From: Pseudolabrys sp. | Lineage (GTDB): Bacteria > Pseudomonadota > Alphaproteobacteria > Rhizobiales > Xanthobacteraceae | Direction: 5' to 3' | Assembly: GCA_026125895.1 (NCBI GenBank) | Contig: JAHCKG010000013.1 | Span: 1 to 64,000, forward strand | DNA: 64,000 nucleotides | Shown: positions 9,027 to 16,805 of the stretch, piece by piece | Layout of the letters: every line of letters starts with the position of its first letter | Position numbering within the stretch: the first letter of the stretch is position 1 | Program-made: the position numbers and the translations under genes | The notes under the pieces: generated by a model | Database searches by the model: none | Told to the model about the DNA's origin: nothing | Seen by the model: the letters and a program-made list of their open reading frames with translations, nothing else

Positions 9027-9980
9027 ATGACCGATCAACCGATCCGCATCAGCCGCGACGATATCGCGCAGACCGAACGGATCATCCGCCCCTTCATCCG
9101 CCACACGCCGGCCGCCACGGTTAACGCCGCCGACTTCGGCCTCACCGGCGCGCCGCTCAGCCTCAAGCTCGAACTGATGCAGCACACCGGCTCGTTCAAG
9201 GCGCGCGGCGCCTTCGCCAATCTGTTGCTGCGCGACGTGCCGAAGGCCGGCGTCATCGCCGCCTCCGGCGGCAACCACGGCGCGGCGGTCGCTTACGCGG
9301 CACAGCAGCGCGGCGTGCCGGCCGCGATCTTCGTGCCGAGCATCGCCTCGCCCGCCAAAATCGAGCGCATCAAGAGCTACGGCGCCGAGATCGTCGTCGG
9401 CGGCGAGCGCTATGCCGATGCGCTGGCGGCGAGCGAGCAGCGCGCCGCGCAGACCGGCGCCTTACAAGTGCACGCCTTCGATCAGATCGAGACCTTGCGC
9501 GGCCAAGGCACCGTCGCCCTGGAGATCGAGGACGACGCGCCGGAAGCAACCACGGTGCTCGTCGCCGTCGGCGGCGGCGGCCTCATCGGCGGCGTCGCCT
9601 CGTGGTTCGCCGGCGCCCGCAAGGTCGTTGCCGTCGAACCGGCCGACGCACCGACCCTGCACGCGGCCTTCGCCGCCGGCCGCCCGGTCGATGCACCGGC
9701 GGGTGGCATCGCCGCCGACAGCCTGGCACCGCGCCGCGTCGGCGACATCGTCTTTCCGATCGCCAGAGCCCATGTCGCGCCCGAGGTGGTGCTGGTCAGC
9801 GACGATGACATCCGCCGCGCCCAGGCCGCGCTGTGGTCGGTGCTGCGCGTGGTGGCGGAGCCCGGCGGCGCCGCCGCTTTCGCCGCGCTGCTGGCCGGCC
9901 GTTACCGCCCGGCGCCGGACGAGCGCGTTGCCGTGCTGGTCTGTGGCGGCAACACGACGGCGGTCGATTTCTCGGCTTGA
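9027..9980 (+). CDS. threonine/serine dehydratase-family PLP enzyme
   Basis: A 317-residue fold-type II PLP enzyme. The Schiff-base lysine is in QHTGSFKARGAFANL, followed by the family motif ASGGNHGAAVAYAA. The phosphate-binding loop is VAVGGGGLIGGV, and the C-terminal VLVCGGNTTAV is the usual PLP-ring contact. There is no ACT domain, so this is the short catabolic or racemase-like form rather than IlvA. Likely activities are threonine or serine deamination, or 3-hydroxyaspartate dehydration; motifs do not separate these. The ATG at 9027 follows CAGGACCT; the upstream frame from 8991 is not conserved-looking. Confidence 0.85.
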   Translation: MTDQPIRISRDDIAQTERIIRPFIRHTPAATVNAADFGLTGAPLSLKLELMQHTGSFKARGAFANLLLRDVPKAGVIAASGGNHGAAVAYAAQQRGVPAAIFVPSIASPAKIERIKSYGAEIVVGGERYADALAASEQRAAQTGALQVHAFDQIETLRGQGTVALEIEDDAPEATTVLVAVGGGGLIGGVASWFAGARKVVAVEPADAPTLHAAFAAGRPVDAPAGGIAADSLAPRRVGDIVFPIARAHVAPEVVLVSDDDIRRAQAALWSVLRVVAEPGGAAAFAALLAGRYRPAPDERVAVLVCGGNTTAVDFSA

Positions 9981-10046
9981 TTGCGGCCGCGGCGGTGGGC
10001 ATGAAACGCCCCTATTTCCGCCAGATTAGGCTAGCATCGAAGCGTC

Positions 10047-10709
10047 ATGGCCCAACGCCCGAAAAACCCCGAGCCGCGCCCCCAGCCGCGTCTCTACCTC
10101 GTCACGCCGGCCCTCACCGACGCCGCGAGCTTCATCCCGGCGCTGACGGCAGCGCTGGCCGCCGGCGACATCGCCGCCGTGCTGGTGCGGCTCGCCGAGG
10201 CCGACGAGCGCACCCAGATCAACCGCGTCAAAGCCCTGACGGCCGCCGTCCAGGGCGCTGGCGCGGCGCTCCTGGTCGAGGGTCATCCCGGCCTGGTTGC
10301 GCGCAGCGGCGCCGATGGCGCGCATATCGCCGGTATCGATGCCGTCACTGACGCGCTCGAGGCCCTGAAACCGGATTGGATCGTTGGCGGTGAAGGACTG
10401 TCGAGCCGCCATGACGCGATGACCGCCGCCGAGGCCGGCTGTGACTATGTCATGTTCGGCGAGATCGATGTCGATAACCGCCGCGCCCCCTTCGACGCCA
10501 TCCGCGAGCGGGTGTCGTGGTGGGCCGAAGTGTTCGAGGCACCCTGCGTCGCCTATGCTGTATCGGCTGACGAGATCGCGCCGCTGGTCGAGGCCGGCGC
10601 CGACTTCATAGCCGTCGGCCACGACGCCGATGACTGGATCTGGCGCGAACCGACCCGCGCTGTCGCGGCGCTGGCGCCGCACCTCAAGTTGCCCGAGGGC
10701 GCGCTATGA
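10047..10709 (+). CDS. thiamine-phosphate-synthase-fold protein, probably non-catalytic
   Basis: A 220-residue TIM-barrel protein of the ThiE/TenI family (LYLVTPALTD, then GADGAHIAG, then GCDYVMFGEI). Several ThiE catalytic signatures are altered: the LINDR-type diphosphate motif reads LLVEGHPGL, and no TxTK-type motif follows the GADY-like segment. A true thiamine phosphate synthase role is therefore doubtful, and a regulatory or divergent function is more likely. Its stop overlaps the start of the Sel1-repeat gene by four bases (ATGA), so they are co-translated. Such a ThiE-like gene downstream of fba recurs in Bradyrhizobium relatives, from memory. Confidence 0.75.
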   Translation: MAQRPKNPEPRPQPRLYLVTPALTDAASFIPALTAALAAGDIAAVLVRLAEADERTQINRVKALTAAVQGAGAALLVEGHPGLVARSGADGAHIAGIDAVTDALEALKPDWIVGGEGLSSRHDAMTAAEAGCDYVMFGEIDVDNRRAPFDAIRERVSWWAEVFEAPCVAYAVSADEIAPLVEAGADFIAVGHDADDWIWREPTRAVAALAPHLKLPEGAL

Positions 10710-11680
10710 GGCGCATGCGCGTGGTCTCGCTGATGGCGCTGGTGATGGTCTCGGCGCCGGCCTTCGCCCAGACCAAGACCGCGCCGAACCCGCCTTTACC
10801 GGCGCCGTCGCCGCTGCCGAACACGCCGGCGCCGAATGCTGACCTCGCTTACGGCGCCTATCAACGCGGCTACTTCCTGTCTGCGTTCAACGAAGCGACC
10901 AAGGGCGCGCAGAACAACGACCCGGCCGCCATGACGCTGCTCGGCCTGCTGTACGCCAGCGGCCAGGGCGTGCCGCGCGACGACGCCAAAGCGGCGCAGT
11001 GGTACAAGCTCGCGGCCGCCAAGGGCGACCGTGACGCCGTCTTCGCGCTCGCCATGTTCGCCTTCGAAGGCCGCGGCGGCAACCGCGACGCCACCGAAGG
11101 CGCGCGGCTCCTCGGCGAAGCCGCCAAGCTAGGCCACCCCGCCGCCAACTACAATCTTGGCCTTCTGTATCTGCAGGGCCAGCAATTCGCCCAGGACTTC
11201 AACAAGGCGGCCGAGTTGTTCAAGGTCGCCGCCAATGCCGGCAATCCGGAAGCACAATACGCGCTGGCCATCATGTTCAAGCAGGGCCGCGGTGTGCCCA
11301 AGGATATGAAACAGGCCGCGCTGCTGCTGGCGAGGGCCTCGATCGCCGGCAATGTCGACGCCATGGTTGAATTCGCCATCATGCAGTTCAACGGCGAAGG
11401 CACCGAAAAAGATGAAAGCGGCGCCGCCCAAACCTTTGTACGCGCGGCACGCCGCGGCTCGCCGATCGCGCAGAACCGCCTCGCCCGCATCCTGATGGCG
11501 GGTCGCGGCATGCCGGCCGACCCGGTGGAAGCCGTGAAATGGCACATCGTCGCCAAGGCGGCCGGCGCCGGCGATCCTGAGCTCGACGCCTTCGCCGCCA
11601 GACAAACCCAACAGGTCCGCGACGCCGCCGACAAGGCCGCCCAGAAATGGATGTCCACGCTGGTCGAGCCGAAGTCGTGA
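10706..11680 (+). CDS. secreted Sel1-repeat (tetratricopeptide-like) protein
   Basis: A 324-residue protein with a signal peptide (RVVSLMALVMVSAPAFAQ), a proline-rich linker to about residue 50, and then five to six Sel1-like repeats. Examples are AMTLLGLLYASGQGVPRDDAKAA (split here by its Q and W positions), ANYNLGLLYLQGQ, AQYALAIMFKQGRGVPKD and AQNRLARILMAGRGMPADP. Sel1 repeats form alpha-helical solenoids that scaffold protein-protein contacts, often in the periplasm. The start overlaps the stop of the ThiE-like gene. The partner is unknown; the pairing suggests the two act together or are merely co-expressed. Confidence 0.85.
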   Translation: MRRMRVVSLMALVMVSAPAFAQTKTAPNPPLPAPSPLPNTPAPNADLAYGAYQRGYFLSAFNEATKGAQNNDPAAMTLLGLLYASGQGVPRDDAKAAQWYKLAAAKGDRDAVFALAMFAFEGRGGNRDATEGARLLGEAAKLGHPAANYNLGLLYLQGQQFAQDFNKAAELFKVAANAGNPEAQYALAIMFKQGRGVPKDMKQAALLLARASIAGNVDAMVEFAIMQFNGEGTEKDESGAAQTFVRAARRGSPIAQNRLARILMAGRGMPADPVEAVKWHIVAKAAGAGDPELDAFAARQTQQVRDAADKAAQKWMSTLVEPKS

Positions 11681-11692
11681 GAGCTTCTTGAT

Positions 11693-11814
11693 CCTCCCCT
11701 GCAAGGGGAGGGTGGCTCGCGCGAGCGAGCGGGGCGGGGTGTTCCCCTGACCCAAATGTGTTAAGCGCCCCACCCGGCCACCTTCGGTGGCCACCCTCCC
11801 CCTGCGGGAGAGGG
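11693..11814 (+). repeat. palindromic intergenic repeat (family 4, second copy)
   Basis: CTCCCCTGCAAGGGGAG, then GGTGGCTCGCGCGAGCGAGC, form local stems; the far half CCACCCTCCCCCTGCGGGAGAGGG pairs back. It is related to 7122-7233 and occupies the Sel1 to inositol monophosphatase junction. Confidence 0.7.
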
Positions 11815-11832
11815 ATAAGAAAGACTGTTTCG

Positions 11833-12621
11833 ATGCACCACTCCGCTCTGCTCAATGTCATGATCGCCGCCGCGCGCAAGGCCGCACGCTCGCTCAAGCG
11901 CGATTTCGGCGAGGTCGAGAACCTCCAGGTCTCGCTCAAGGGCCCGGCCAATTTCGTCTCGGCCGCCGATCGGCGCGCCGAGGAGACACTGTACGCCGAG
12001 CTGTCGAAGGCGCGCCCCGGCTACGGCTTCCTCGGCGAGGAAGGCGGCATTCGCGAAGGCGACGACAAGACCCATCGCTGGATCGTCGATCCGCTCGACG
12101 GCACCACGAACTTCCTGCACGGCATTCCGCAGTTCGCCATCTCGATCGGGCTCGAACGCGAAGGCGCCATCGTCGCCGGGCTGGTCTACAATCCGATCAC
12201 CGAAGAGCTGTTCATCGCCGAGAAGGGCAAAGGCGCGTTTCTCAACGACCGCCGCATCCGCGTCGCCGGCCGCAAGAACCTGTCCGAAGCCGTGCTGGCC
12301 TGTGGCCTTGCCCATCTCGGCCATGGCGACCACCCCACGGTGAAGCGGGAAACCGGCGCCATGCTCGGTCAGGTCGCCGGCCTGCGCCGCTTCGGCGCCG
12401 CCGCGCTCGATCTCGCCTTCGTCGCCGCCGGGCGATTCGACGGCTACTGGGAGCGCAGCCTCAGTCCGTGGGATCTCGCCGCCGGTATCATCCTGGTGCG
12501 CGAAGCCGGCGGTTTCGTCTCCGATTGCGACGGCGGCGAAGCGATGCTCGACAAGGGCGAAGTCGCAGCCGGCAACGAGACGATCCGCAAGGAGATCGTG
12601 CGGGTGCTGAAGAGCGCGTGA
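11833..12621 (+). CDS. inositol monophosphatase family protein (SuhB-like)
   Basis: A 262-residue Mg-dependent, Li-sensitive-type phosphatase. Metal-site motifs are intact: GFLGEEGG, IVDPLDGTTNFLHGIPQF and the C-terminal SPWDLAAGIILVREAGG. It would hydrolyse inositol monophosphate or a related sugar phosphate such as nucleotide-derived 3'-phosphates; the family is too broad to choose. The ATG at 11833 opens MHHSALLNVMIAAARKAA, and the internal ATG at residue 10 is possible. The frame upstream to 11758 lies within the repeat. There is a palindromic repeat on both sides. Confidence 0.9.
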   Translation: MHHSALLNVMIAAARKAARSLKRDFGEVENLQVSLKGPANFVSAADRRAEETLYAELSKARPGYGFLGEEGGIREGDDKTHRWIVDPLDGTTNFLHGIPQFAISIGLEREGAIVAGLVYNPITEELFIAEKGKGAFLNDRRIRVAGRKNLSEAVLACGLAHLGHGDHPTVKRETGAMLGQVAGLRRFGAAALDLAFVAAGRFDGYWERSLSPWDLAAGIILVREAGGFVSDCDGGEAMLDKGEVAAGNETIRKEIVRVLKSA

Positions 12622-12622
12622 C

Positions 12623-12737
12623 CGTCACCCCGAGGTGCTCGCCCGAAGGGCGAGCCTCGAAGGGCGACGGCCCATGATCCTCGGCGGTTCATCCTTCGAG
12701 GCTCGCCGCAAAGAGCGGCTCGCACCTCAGGATGACA
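12623..12737 (+). repeat. palindromic intergenic repeat (family 2, second copy)
   Basis: CGTCACCCCGAGGTGC at 12623 and GCACCTCAGGATGACA at 12722 form nearly inverted ends. The inner arms GAGCCTCGAAGG and CCTTCGAGGCTC match the copy at 4665-4777. It follows the phosphatase stop directly. The remaining bases up to 12932 hold no convincing gene. Confidence 0.8.
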
Positions 12738-12932
12738 GGGCGAGGTCGGCCGCGGCGCGCAGACCCTTAAATTCAACCCAATCGCGGGATTTAACGCCGC
12801 CGGTTCCGGCGGCGGATGAATTTCGCTTGCCGGCGGTCTGTGCCATATTGGCAGACAGATGCGGTGCCGGAATCGGCCGGCAGGCCTTATCTTTTGTTGC
12901 AGGATAGGCCCAAGACCAAGCCCAGGACGCTT

Positions 12933-13913
12933 ATGGCCAAAGACATTGACCCGCTGAAATTGTCCTCTCCGCGCATATTTCTCTTCCGGATGGCGATTTT
13001 CATCATCCTGGGCGGGCTGATCGCCTTCCTGCTCTACAAGCAGATCCAGACGGCTTTCATGGCCAATCCGGGCCTCAACGCGGTGATCATCGCCGTGCTG
13101 CTGATTGGCATCGTACTGGCGATCCGGCAGGTGGTGCGGCTCTATCCCGAGATCGCCTGGGTCAATAACTTCCGCCTCGCCGATCCCGGCCTCGCAGTCG
13201 AGCGCCCGCCGGTGCTGCTGGCGCCGATGGCCGCGATCCTCGGCAGCCGCATGGGCCGCATGGCGATGTCGCCGCAACTCATGCGCTCGATCCTCGATTC
13301 GATCGCCACGCGTCTCGACGAGGCGCGCGACATCCTGCGCTACATGACGGGCCTGCTGGTTTTCCTCGGCCTGCTCGGCACCTTCTGGGGTCTGATCGAG
13401 ACGGTGGGTTCCGTCGGCGCCGTCATCCAGGGCCTCAAGACCGGCGGCGATGCCGCCTCCACCTTCGATACCTTGCGCGATGGCCTGGCAGCGCCGCTAT
13501 CCGGCATGGGCATCTCGTTCTCGTCCTCGCTGTTCGGTCTCGCCGGTTCGCTGGTGCTCGGCTTCCTCGATCTCCAATCGAGCCAGGCGCAGAACCGCTT
13601 CTACACCGAGCTGGAAGACTGGCTGTCTACCACGGTGTCCGATTACACGGCTGAACCGTCCGGCGCGCCGAGCACGATGCCGTTCGAGATGCGCAGCGCT
13701 GTCGAGAAACTGCGCGAAGCCGTCGAGCAGACCGGTTCCGGCAAACAGGCCTCCGTCGCCATGGCCAATCTCGCGGAGGCGATCCAGGGCCTGGTACACC
13801 ACATGCGCACCGAGCAGCAGATGATCCGCGATTGGGTCGATGGCCAGGCCGAGCAGCAGCGCGAGATCAAGAAGCTTTTGGAAGTCATGGTGCGCGAGCG
13901 CGCGGAGCGGTGA
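12933..13913 (+). CDS. MotA/TolQ/ExbB-type proton-channel membrane protein
   Basis: A 326-residue inner-membrane protein. Hydrophobic segments lie at about residues 16-35, 45-65 and 140-160, and a fourth, long one at about 195-220. The core YMTGLLVFLGLLGTFWGLIE followed by AAPLSGMGISFSSSLFGLAG is the MotA/TolQ/ExbB channel signature. The C-terminal ~100 residues are a charged helical tail (MRSAVEKLREAVEQ, then EQQREIKKLLEVMV). Its partner is the OmpA/MotB-like protein 210 bases downstream. There is no flagellar context, so a cell-envelope proton-driven role is inferred. The ATG at 12933 follows CCCAGGACGC. Confidence 0.88.
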   Translation: MAKDIDPLKLSSPRIFLFRMAIFIILGGLIAFLLYKQIQTAFMANPGLNAVIIAVLLIGIVLAIRQVVRLYPEIAWVNNFRLADPGLAVERPPVLLAPMAAILGSRMGRMAMSPQLMRSILDSIATRLDEARDILRYMTGLLVFLGLLGTFWGLIETVGSVGAVIQGLKTGGDAASTFDTLRDGLAAPLSGMGISFSSSLFGLAGSLVLGFLDLQSSQAQNRFYTELEDWLSTTVSDYTAEPSGAPSTMPFEMRSAVEKLREAVEQTGSGKQASVAMANLAEAIQGLVHHMRTEQQMIRDWVDGQAEQQREIKKLLEVMVRERAER

Positions 13914-13941
13914 TTTCAGGCGTCGCGCCGCTGAATCAGAC

Positions 13942-13984
13942 CGTCATCCTGAGGTGCGCAGCGAGCCTCGAAGGATCGACGGCC
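13942..13984 (+). repeat. palindromic repeat, half copy (family 2)
   Basis: CGTCATCCTGAGGTGC followed by GCAGCGAGCCTCGAAGGAT: the left half of the family 2 element, without the return half. It is directly followed by a different repeat at 14003. Confidence 0.7.
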
Positions 13985-14002
13985 CGGAAGACAAAAACTC
14001 CG

Positions 14003-14083
14003 CTCGTCCCCGCGAAAGCGGGGACCCAGAGACCCGGCACGCGGAGCTAGAGACTGGATGCCCGCTTCCGCGGGCATGAGCGG
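14003..14083 (+). repeat. palindromic intergenic repeat (family 3)
   Basis: Two stems, GTCCCCGCGAAAGCGGGGAC and ATGCCCGCTTCCGCGGGCAT, are separated by about 26 bases. This element (CCCGCGAAAGCGGGGACCCAG ... CTGGATGCCCGC) is widespread in intergenic regions of Bradyrhizobium relatives. It lies inside the motA-like/motB-like junction. Confidence 0.8.
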
Positions 14084-14123
14084 AGTGTAAAATACGCGCC
14101 ACGGCGCGGGAGAATTTTGTAAA

Positions 14124-15158
14124 ATGGCCCTTGCGAAATATCGCCGCGGCGACAGCGGGATGAACTACTGGCCGGGCTTCGTCGACGCGCTGTCGACGCT
14201 GATCCTGAGCATCATCTTCATCCTCACCGTCTTCGTCGTCGTGCAATTCGTGCTGCAGCAGGAAATCTCCGGCAAGGACACCGCCCTGCAGCGCCTCAAC
14301 GCGCAGATCGCACAGCTCACCGAACTGCTGTCGATGGAGACCAATTCCAAGGGCGATCTCGAGCAGCAGATGGCGCAGTTGCGGGCCTCGCTCGCGACCG
14401 CCGAGGCCGACCGCGACAAATACAGGGGTATCGCCGAGGGCTCCGGCGCCGGCCTGTCGGCGGCGCAAGGCAAGGCCAGCGATCTGGCGAGCCAGCTCGA
14501 AGGCGAGAAAAAGGTTTCCGCACGCGCCCTGGCGCAGGTCGAAATCCTTAACCAGCAGATCGCCGCCTTCCGCCGCCAGCTCGCCGCCCTCGAAGCGGCG
14601 CTCGATGCCTCGGAGAAGAAGGACAAGGAATCGCAGACGCAGATCGCCAATCTCGGCCAGCGCCTCAATCTCGCGCTGGCGCAGCGCGTCGAGGAGCTCA
14701 AGAGCTATCGCTCCGACTTCTTCGGCCGGCTGCGCCAGATCATCGGCAACCGGCCCGACATTCGCATCGTCGGCGACCGTTTCGTGCTGCAATCGGAATT
14801 GCTGTTCGATACCGGCAAGGCCGATCTGAAGCCGGAGGCCCTGCCCGAGATCGACAAGATCGCCGCGGCGATGGTGGAGATCGGCGCCAAGATTCCGGCC
14901 GACATCCCCTGGGTGCTGCGCGTCGATGGCCACACCGACGTGCGCCCGATCAGCGGCACGGCCGGTCCCTACAAGACCAACTGGGACCTGTCGGCGGCGC
15001 GCGCCATCGCCGTGGTCAAATATCTCGCCACCAAGGGCATCGCGCCGCAGCATCTGCTGGCCGCCGGCTTCGGCGAATTCCAGCCGCTCGACACCGGCAC
15101 CACCGAAGAGGCCTACCGCAGGAACCGGCGCATCGAGTTCAAGCTGACGGAGCGGTAG
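14124..15158 (+). CDS. OmpA/MotB-like peptidoglycan-binding membrane protein
   Basis: A 344-residue protein. A single N-terminal membrane helix (WPGFVDALSTLILSIIFILT) carries an Asp (FVDALS) placed like the proton-channel aspartate of MotB/TolR. Next comes a long periplasmic coiled coil (about residues 50-200), then an OmpA domain (DTGKADLKPEALPEIDKIA, then RVDGHTDVRPI, then ERNRRIEF-type ending YRRNRRIEFKL). The OmpA domain would anchor it to peptidoglycan. With the upstream MotA-like gene it forms a stator-like pair. The layout is reminiscent of ZorAB and TolQR, but no effector genes follow. The DUF4031 gene starts six bases downstream. Confidence 0.9.
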   Translation: MALAKYRRGDSGMNYWPGFVDALSTLILSIIFILTVFVVVQFVLQQEISGKDTALQRLNAQIAQLTELLSMETNSKGDLEQQMAQLRASLATAEADRDKYRGIAEGSGAGLSAAQGKASDLASQLEGEKKVSARALAQVEILNQQIAAFRRQLAALEAALDASEKKDKESQTQIANLGQRLNLALAQRVEELKSYRSDFFGRLRQIIGNRPDIRIVGDRFVLQSELLFDTGKADLKPEALPEIDKIAAAMVEIGAKIPADIPWVLRVDGHTDVRPISGTAGPYKTNWDLSAARAIAVVKYLATKGIAPQHLLAAGFGEFQPLDTGTTEEAYRRNRRIEFKLTER

Positions 15159-15163
15159 GCGCG

Positions 15164-15439
15164 ATGTCCGTCTACGTTGACGAACCGATCTGGCGCCGGT
15201 GGAACCGCAAGTGGTGCCACCTGCTGGCCGACGACCTGGACGAACTGCATCGCTTCGCGCGCGAGCTCGGCCTGCACCGGTCGTCCTACCAGGGCCCGCC
15301 GAAGACGACCAAGCCGCATTACGACCTGACCGCGGTCGAGCGCGAGCGCGCTCTGCGCTACGGGGCCATCGGCTGCGACCGGACGACCATCATCGTCGTG
15401 TTGCGGCAGTTACAGGCGCAATTGAAGCGCGCGGCGTAG
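15164..15439 (+). CDS. DUF4031 domain protein
   Basis: A 91-residue cytoplasmic protein matching the DUF4031 pattern: MSVYVDEPIWRRWNRKWCHL, then ADDLDELHRFARELGL, then PPKTTKPHYDLTAVERERAL. The family has no established activity; conserved Asp, His and Arg positions hint at an enzyme or nucleic-acid role. It begins six bases after the OmpA-like gene and ends ten bases before the GNAT gene, so it belongs to this operon. The MotA/MotB-like-DUF4031 linkage may be meaningful or just co-transcription. Confidence 0.85.
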   Translation: MSVYVDEPIWRRWNRKWCHLLADDLDELHRFARELGLHRSSYQGPPKTTKPHYDLTAVERERALRYGAIGCDRTTIIVVLRQLQAQLKRAA

Positions 15440-15448
15440 GATGCCGGC

Positions 15449-15898
15449 ATGATCGTGACGCTTCGAGCCTATCTCCCAGCCGACGAGACCGAAGCCATCG
15501 AGTTGTGGCGCCGCACCTGGGCCGAGCATTACCCGCACATCGATTTCGACGCCCGCGTGCCGTGGTGGCGGGAGCGCTGGCGCAACGAACTGGTGCCGCA
15601 CGCGAAAATCGTGCTGGCCAATATCGACAGCGTGCTGGTCGGCTTCATGACCGTGGATCAGAAAACCGGCTATCTCGATCAGATCGTCGTCGCCCCCGAG
15701 CATTGGGGCAGCGGCATTGCCGCGGCACTGCTCAACGAAGCCAAACGCCTGTCGCCCGGCGGCCTCACCTTGCTTGTCAACAAGGATAACGATCGCGCGA
15801 TTGCGTTCTATCGCAAGCACGACTTTATGGATGACGGTGAGGATAGAAACCCGGTGTCAGGCATCCCGGTGAACCGGATGCGTTGGCGGCCGCGCTAG
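15449..15898 (+). CDS. GNAT family N-acetyltransferase
   Basis: A 149-residue protein of the GNAT acyl-CoA-dependent acetyltransferase fold. The acetyl-CoA site is recognisable as LDQIVVAPEHWGSGIAAALLNEA (R/Q-x-x-G-x-G/A type loop), followed by LLVNKDNDRAIAFYRKHDF. This last motif, N-x-x-A-x-x-FY, is typical of the C-terminal half. The substrate cannot be predicted. Last gene of the MotA-like operon, ten bases after DUF4031 and convergent with the Flp pilin gene. Confidence 0.88.
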   Translation: MIVTLRAYLPADETEAIELWRRTWAEHYPHIDFDARVPWWRERWRNELVPHAKIVLANIDSVLVGFMTVDQKTGYLDQIVVAPEHWGSGIAAALLNEAKRLSPGGLTLLVNKDNDRAIAFYRKHDFMDDGEDRNPVSGIPVNRMRWRPR

Positions 15899-15959
15899 AA
15901 CGCGCGGACCGCAGGGGAACCGCCCCTGTTCAAAAAACGGCCCCCCTGCAACGCCAATC

Positions 15960-16124
15960 TTATTCTTTGAGCCCGTTGGAGATCTTGTCGAAGCTGGTAT
16001 TGATCTTGGTGCCGATGGTGTTGACCGTCGCAATGATGACGACCGCGATACCCGCGGCGATCAGGCCGTATTCGATCGCCGTGGCGCCCGATTCATCCTT
16101 GAAGAAGCTGAGAAGCTTGGCCAT
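15960..16124 (-). CDS. Flp/Fap family type IVb pilin
   Basis: A 54-residue protein translated by hand from the minus strand. It begins MAKLLSFFKDESGATAIEYG and ends NTSFDKISNGLKE. It has the type IVb prepilin layout: a short basic leader, the ATAIEYGLIAAGIAVVI signature with the essential Glu and Tyr, and one hydrophobic helix. Flp pilins are assembled by Tad machinery into adhesion pili. No tad or cpa genes lie nearby, so this is an orphan copy. The ATG at 16124 has GGAG about nine bases upstream. A long, less GC-rich non-coding region lies on its promoter side. Confidence 0.88.
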   Translation of the reverse strand: MAKLLSFFKDESGATAIEYGLIAAGIAVVIIATVNTIGTKINTSFDKISNGLKE

Positions 16125-16805
16125 CCAATTACTCCATTCCGTTTACTATGTCAGTGGAGATGCAGATTCAGTCGTAGTGCAGTCTTGCCCAGTCCACACG
16201 GCATCGTGGAAATGCCGATCAGGAGTCGTCGTGGATCAACGACGGGTCCGGTATACGGAATGCTGCGTAAAACTGCGGTAAACAAGGTTGTCCGTTTTTT
16301 ATATGACACACTCCAGGTTGCACAGGTTGCCAGCGTAAATAGGAACTGCGTTGATTGCGATTTCGTGCCCGCGACGAAATCGTCAAAGGCAGATCGCAGC
16401 GATTTCGCGTGCAGCTTGATGTCACCGCTCGTTTCCATTGCGCGCGATTATATCGCATCGCGAATTGTCATCGTGGAATGCGCATATACGCATTTGGGTC
16501 TTCAGGCTTTTTTGATGATGACGATCGTTTCTGTTTTCGCGGCGCGTGTCGCACAGCGTTCGCAATTGCAGTGATGCAATCGCGAAGCGTGTAACGCGCA
16601 ACCTGCTGCATGGTCGCAAGACAGCGCGACACAGCATGCGCCAATGCGCGCGTTGGTGATGACGCCATAAGGCGGCATTATTCCTAGACAGATCGTCTCA
16701 TTGTCACGGTTGTCATGTGACACTTCTTTGTCAGCCGGCGCCGATACCGGCTTTGCCCACAACAAGGGGAAAGCTCTGCACATCCGCTGAGGAATCTGCG
16801 CATAT
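16125..16805. other. long intergenic region with unexplained palindromes
   Basis: About 680 bases between the divergent pilin and Nudix genes, visibly less GC-rich than its surroundings. Open frames here are short, overlap on both strands and have low-complexity-like translations, so I call none. Structures seen are TTCGCAATTGCA/TGCAATCGCGAA (16559-16586, 11 of 12 paired, four-base loop), ATGCG-catata-CGCAT near 16480, and TGTCAC-N9-GTGACA (16702-16722). It may hold promoters, operators or a small RNA. Confidence 0.5.
16702..16722. promoter_or_regulatory. candidate operator, TGTCAC-N9-GTGACA
   Basis: A perfect six-base inverted repeat with a nine-base spacer, and a second overlapping TGTCA-TG-TGACA dyad (16711-16722). 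It is about 85 bases upstream of the Nudix start. Dyads like this are typical of dimeric regulator sites; the regulator is unknown. Confidence 0.3.

Noticed and set aside
10047-10709. Functional thiamine phosphate synthase or TPP riboswitch context
   Set aside because: Key catalytic motifs are missing, and I saw no THI-element-like sequence upstream.
12933-15158. Zorya anti-phage system
   Set aside because: ZorA- and ZorB-like architecture is present, but no ZorC/ZorD or ZorE effector follows, and the neighbours look like housekeeping genes.
16151-16783. Several 60-130 codon frames in the low-GC gap
   Set aside because: They overlap on both strands, lack good ribosome-binding sites and show no recognisable protein pattern.
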